Assembly (NCBI RefSeq): GCF_001975825.1
Contig: NZ_MTKN01000068.1
Coordinates: 1-44,908 of the forward strand
Source of the DNA: [Flexibacter] sp. ATCC 35208
GTDB lineage: Bacteria > Bacteroidota > Bacteroidia > Chitinophagales > Chitinophagaceae
Direction of reading: 5' to 3'
Length of the DNA stretch: 44,908 nt
Part shown: piece after piece, positions 41,797 to 44,908 of the stretch
How the letters are laid out: every line of letters starts with the position of its first letter
Position numbering within the stretch: position 1 is the first letter of the stretch
Position numbers and translations under genes: made by a program
Notes under the pieces: generated by a model
Told to the model about the DNA's origin: nothing
Databases searched by the model: none
The model's input: the letters and a program-made list of their open reading frames with translations, nothing else

Positions 41797-41824
41797 AACC
41801 TTTTTGCGAAAACCCCGACTCTTT
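41797..41824 (+). promoter_or_regulatory. Possible ECF-type promoter of the second OMP_b-brl receptor
   Basis: TTCAACC (41794-41800) followed after 18 bp by CTCTTT (41819-41824) resembles the TTGTAACC-N17-CTCTTA pair upstream, but with mismatches and one extra spacer base. The receptor ATG is 102 bp downstream. Confidence 0.35.
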
Positions 41825-41926
41825 CCAGGTTTTTAGCCTGTCCATAATCATTTTATTGTAGACCTGTTTTTTTAAAAAACAGTTATGCGGGTCATTGCCT
41901 GCCCCAGACCCTTATTTTTTGCCCAT

Positions 41927-44380
41927 ATGAAACAAAAATTAGTTAATCAGATTGTTTTATTAATTTTTTTATTACTACCATGTACAACAATGCTTGCGCA
42001 GAATACGCCAGGGCAGGGTGGTGTAAAGGGAATAGTCGTGGATGCAAATAATCACGCCGGTGCTGCATTTGTTGCTGTAAGAGTAAAGCAGGCAGATGGC
42101 ACAGTGGTAAAAGTAGGTGTATCTGGGCCTGATGGAAAATTCCTGATTAAGGGTATAAATAGAACAGGTAATTATGCGGTTACATTCTCTGCCATGAACT
42201 ACCAGGCGAAGTCTGTTGACTTCCAGTTTAAAGATAGCAGTGTAGCAGAGGTAGTGATGGATACTGTTTATTTGGAACCGCAGCATGTGCAGTTGAAAGA
42301 AGTGGGTATCGTAGCAGACAAGCCGATTGTGAAACAAAAATCGGGCATGATCTCCTACGATATGCAGGCGGATCCTGACAGTAAATCCAGCAACGTGCTA
42401 ATGATGGTAAGGAAGATCCCTTATCTCTCGCTGGATGCGAATGAAAATATCACGTTGAAAGGTAATTCTGATTTCAAGGTATTGATCAATGGAAAGTCTT
42501 CAGGTATGTTTGAGCATGATCTGAAGAATATATTGAAGACGATGCCTGCTTCCTCCATTGCACGTATCGATGTATATACAATCCCTCCGGCACGTTTTGA
42601 TGCGGAAGGTGCCGGTGGTATAATTAATATTGTCACTATACCTAAAGTGAAAGATGAATACAAGGGAACTATCAGTATTTCAGATAAAGGACCTGTAGGA
42701 GGGCCTGGTGCTGGAGGATCGTTTACCCTGAAGAAGGATAAATTTGGCTTTTCAACTTTTATGGGTGGCAACTTTTTTAATAACCCTATAACAGATAATG
42801 TAACAGAGAGGACCACACTGGTAGAAACGCCTACGATTCTGACACAAAGCAGCAAAGAAAAGGGGAATGGCCGGACTGGTTACGTAGGAGTTGACTTGAG
42901 CTGCGAAATTGATAGTGTGAAACTGGTGACTGGTAAATTTAATATCAATGGTAATCACCAGGAGAATAATAAGTATTTTGAATCAAGACAAACGACTGGA
43001 GGTGCTCCTTCACAGGAATATAACCTGGCCAATTCTGTAAATAATTCCAGTAATGGGATGGACGCTGGTATTGACTATCAGATCAGTGGTAGAAAAAACG
43101 AAGGCAGCAGGTTGACCTTTTCTTACAAGTACAGTAGCGCCAGCGGTTATCCGGAAAATAGCGGAGATATAAGTGACACGCTTAACTTCAATATGGCCGA
43201 TTATATGCAGAATAATGATCAGCAAACAAGGGAGCATACAGCACAGGTCGATTATGTATATCCAAAGAACAACCTAACAATAGAAGCGGGTGTGAAAGGG
43301 ATCTTCAGGGATAACAAAAGCGAATATAAATACTATGCGTATGATGAATCCAGCAAGGGATTTGAGTTGCAGGCAGATCTGTCAGACCTGTTCAACTACA
43401 ATCAGACGGTACTCGCAGCTTACAATTCTTACATTTATAATGTGAAGAGCTGGAACTTCCAGGGAGGATTTAGAGTGGAGAAAACGAACATAGATGCGAA
43501 TTTCCTTGGGGGTACAAAAAAGGTAAAGCAGGATTATGTCAGCTTCTTTCCGAATGTAAGTATTAATAAAGGATTTAAAAATAACCATAGTCTGAATGTG
43601 GGCTTTACCCAGCGAATGAAACGTCCGGGTATGAACCGACTAAATCCATTTGTGGATCGTCAGGACCCTGGTTTTGTTTTCACCGGCAATCCCGGGTTAA
43701 AACCAGTTATAGTCAATTCCGTGTCTGTGGGTTACAACATCCCCGGGAAGATTAACTTTACAGGCGGGGCAGATTACACCTGGCTGCGGAAAGTTGATCT
43801 CCCAATCACTACCTACGATTCATTGACAAATATTACCACCAGTACTTTTGCAAATACCGGTAATATAAAAGGGTTGAGTGCATTTGTATATGCGGCTTAC
43901 AATGTTACCGGGCATTTTAGTACGAGTGTAAATGGGGATGTTATTTATTTTTGGATTGATGGGCTGGAGAATGGTACTATCATAAAGAATGAACTGCTAA
44001 CTTATGCAGTTAACCTTACGCTGTCTTATAGTTTCAAGCATAGATGGCGTGCAAGGGCTGATGGGAATCTGCTCAGTAAAAATCCTACAGGATTCCAGGG
44101 TACATCAAATGGATTGCTGGCTACCTCATTTGGATTGAGCAAGGATTTATTGCATGGTAAGCTAACTATTGATGCTGGCATCAATAATCCATTTAATAAA
44201 TATAGACACAGCCGTACATATACTACCGGCACTAATTTTTATCAGACATCCAACAACAGGGTTTATTACCGGCTTGTAATGTTGACCGTAAATTACAATT
44301 TTGGTAAGATGACGGGTAATATTAAAAAGAGTAAAACGACCATTCGAAACAACGACCTGTCAAATGGTAAGGGGATGTAA
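41927..44380 (+). CDS. TonB-dependent receptor-like outer-membrane protein (OMP_b-brl_3)
   Basis: An 817-residue protein from ATG 41927 (MKQKLVNQIVLLIFLLLPCT); the in-frame ATG at 41885 adds a 14-residue non-signal leader and is rejected. Domains are signal peptide, CarboxypepD_reg-like domain (GGVKGIVVDANNHAGAAFVA), a plug-like part (PYLSLDANENITLKGNSDFK, INGKSSGMFEH, PPARFDAEGAGGIINIVTIP) and a long barrel with FTQRMKRPGMNRLNPFVDRQ. It shares architecture with the 28996-31293 gene. The tail (KKSKTTIRNNDLSNGKGM) extends past the last strand. Substrate unknown; no SusD partner. Confidence 0.88.
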   Translation: MKQKLVNQIVLLIFLLLPCTTMLAQNTPGQGGVKGIVVDANNHAGAAFVAVRVKQADGTVVKVGVSGPDGKFLIKGINRTGNYAVTFSAMNYQAKSVDFQFKDSSVAEVVMDTVYLEPQHVQLKEVGIVADKPIVKQKSGMISYDMQADPDSKSSNVLMMVRKIPYLSLDANENITLKGNSDFKVLINGKSSGMFEHDLKNILKTMPASSIARIDVYTIPPARFDAEGAGGIINIVTIPKVKDEYKGTISISDKGPVGGPGAGGSFTLKKDKFGFSTFMGGNFFNNPITDNVTERTTLVETPTILTQSSKEKGNGRTGYVGVDLSCEIDSVKLVTGKFNINGNHQENNKYFESRQTTGGAPSQEYNLANSVNNSSNGMDAGIDYQISGRKNEGSRLTFSYKYSSASGYPENSGDISDTLNFNMADYMQNNDQQTREHTAQVDYVYPKNNLTIEAGVKGIFRDNKSEYKYYAYDESSKGFELQADLSDLFNYNQTVLAAYNSYIYNVKSWNFQGGFRVEKTNIDANFLGGTKKVKQDYVSFFPNVSINKGFKNNHSLNVGFTQRMKRPGMNRLNPFVDRQDPGFVFTGNPGLKPVIVNSVSVGYNIPGKINFTGGADYTWLRKVDLPITTYDSLTNITTSTFANTGNIKGLSAFVYAAYNVTGHFSTSVNGDVIYFWIDGLENGTIIKNELLTYAVNLTLSYSFKHRWRARADGNLLSKNPTGFQGTSNGLLATSFGLSKDLLHGKLTIDAGINNPFNKYRHSRTYTTGTNFYQTSNNRVYYRLVMLTVNYNFGKMTGNIKKSKTTIRNNDLSNGKGM

Positions 44381-44392
44381 AATATATGACTG

Positions 44393-44593
44393 ATGAAAAT
44401 TCTGGTAACCGGGCGATACGGCTTTGTAGGTAAGCATTTAATTAAGTTGCTATTAAAAGATCCCGATAATGTAGTTATCTGTATTGATGACCTAAGTGGT
44501 AGCGGTGATTTGATAGTAGAGGAGTATATAAGTGTTAAGTTCCGTTTTATCCAGGTGAGTACCTCTTGGATAAAACGGTTATTAGTAATATAG
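44393..44593 (+). pseudogene. NAD-dependent epimerase/dehydratase, N-terminal fragment
   Basis: ATG 44393 begins MKILVTGRYGFVGKHLIKLL, then LKDPDNVVICIDDLSG: a Rossmann fold start with G..GFVG and the acidic end of beta-2, as in nucleotide-sugar epimerases and UDP-glucuronate decarboxylases. The usual GGAGF motif is altered to GRYGF. After about residue 52 (SVKFRFIQ) similarity fades and the frame ends at 44593. A further weak piece (ECTIESPINFLLN) sits in another frame. The following IS5-type element probably removed the rest. Starts 12 bp after the receptor stop. Confidence 0.7.
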
Positions 44594-44735
44594 GTAAGGT
44601 TGAAATAGAATGTACAATAGAATCTCCAATAAACTTCCTGCTGAATATTAGATTTCCATACGTTAAACAGAAAGTTGTCTGATTTAACCAGATTAGTTAT
44701 AGAAGTTGTTTACACTTTTTGAAGGATAAAAAGGA

Positions 44736-44792
44736 AGTCCCAGGAATTAAGGATTTTTGTTTTGGCAAATAAAAACGAATAATTCTGGGACT
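44736..44792 (+). repeat. Inverted repeat at the IS5-type element's left end
   Basis: AGTCCCAGGAATT (about 44736-44748) is complementary to AATTCTGGGACT (44781-44792) except for one missing base. The right arm overlaps the first codons of the transposase frame, so a hairpin in the transcript would hide the start. Confidence 0.5.
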
Positions 44793-44908
44793 CATAGACG
44801 AAGATAAGGTACGAGATTGGATTTTACCACATTTAAGCAAAGGCAAAAGAGGCTTTAAGGCCAGGATAGATTTAGTAAAAGTGGTTCTGATGATTTTAAA
44901 GCGAATGA
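44773..44908 (+). CDS. IS5-type (DUF4096-like) transposase, N-terminal part (runs off window)
   Basis: The frame is open from 44773 to the window end and reads ILGLIDEDKVRDWILPHLSK, then GKRGFKARIDLVKVVLMILK. The pattern 'I.E..VR.WILPHLS.GKRGF......L..VV..IL.R' is the DUF4096 N-terminus of IS5/IS4-like transposases. No ATG, GTG or TTG occurs before the homologous part in this frame (stop at 44770-44772), so either an unusual start is used or the 5' end is damaged. Only about 45 codons are visible. Confidence 0.65.

Overview
The window looks like a chromosomal segment of a Bacteroidota bacterium, most likely a Chitinophaga-like member of the Chitinophagaceae. The reasons are the AT-rich intergenic DNA, -7 boxes of the TAnnTTTG type (clearest in front of the tRNA gene and fabV), three large TonB-dependent or OMP_b-brl-type outer-membrane receptors, DUF3570/DUF4266/DUF6249 families, FtsX-type ABC permeases and many AraC/LysR regulators. 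It is an accessory-rich region: IS elements at both ends and one in the middle, and at least five decayed or truncated genes.

Layout. 1-204: 5' end of an IS1182-like transposase. 263-4822: aldo/keto reductase, then a copper-handling cassette (small CxHCxxxC-type protein, FixH/YtkA-like lipoprotein, OprC-like receptor with CxxxM and HxM copper ligands). 5078-6089: PIN-domain toxin followed by three exact-period (197 bp) tandem copies of a 53-residue putative antitoxin gene. 6441-6757: a 16/17-bp minisatellite, then fabV. 8289-11772: old yellow enzyme, MDR reductase, AraC regulator and GNAT acetyltransferase. 11836-15182: hypothetical lipoprotein and membrane proteins split by an IS256-family element. 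15732-18164: flavodoxin-like reductase and a divergent Lrp regulator/cysteine-synthase-like pair. 18284-21480: bestrophin, universal stress protein, a broken hsp20 ended by a MITE-like inverted repeat, and a conserved hypothetical.

21487-25999: divergent LysR/SRPBCC-like pair, then a minus-strand operon thioredoxin-ApbE-DUF4266-DUF3570. 26256-31902: AraC regulator, SnoaL-like protein, beta-barrel protein, OMP_b-brl receptor and cupin. 31964-32749: two adjacent wrecks, an FAD-dependent oxidoreductase tail and a multiply broken sigma-54 activator. 32749-38809: secreted hypothetical, secreted adenosine deaminase, FtsX-type permease, a C-terminal NRPS remnant overlapping a Sfp-type phosphopantetheinyl transferase. 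38969-41776: nucleoside phosphorylase, tRNA-Cys(GCA), and an ECF sigma/putative anti-sigma pair divergent from a DUF6249 gene. 41927-44908: second OMP_b-brl receptor, a truncated NAD-dependent epimerase and the start of an IS5-type (DUF4096-like) transposase.

The strongest non-routine signals are the triplicated antitoxin-like gene behind one PIN toxin; the identical TTGTAACC-N17-CTCTTA promoter facing both ways between the ECF sigma and DUF6249 genes, with a weaker version before the next receptor; a near-identical 22-bp motif upstream of both the thioredoxin-ApbE operon and a receptor gene; a membrane protein carrying the same 24-residue motif on both sides of its transmembrane helix; and the relic NRPS end still translationally coupled to its PPTase. 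All functional statements come from reading motifs by eye; no database search was made.
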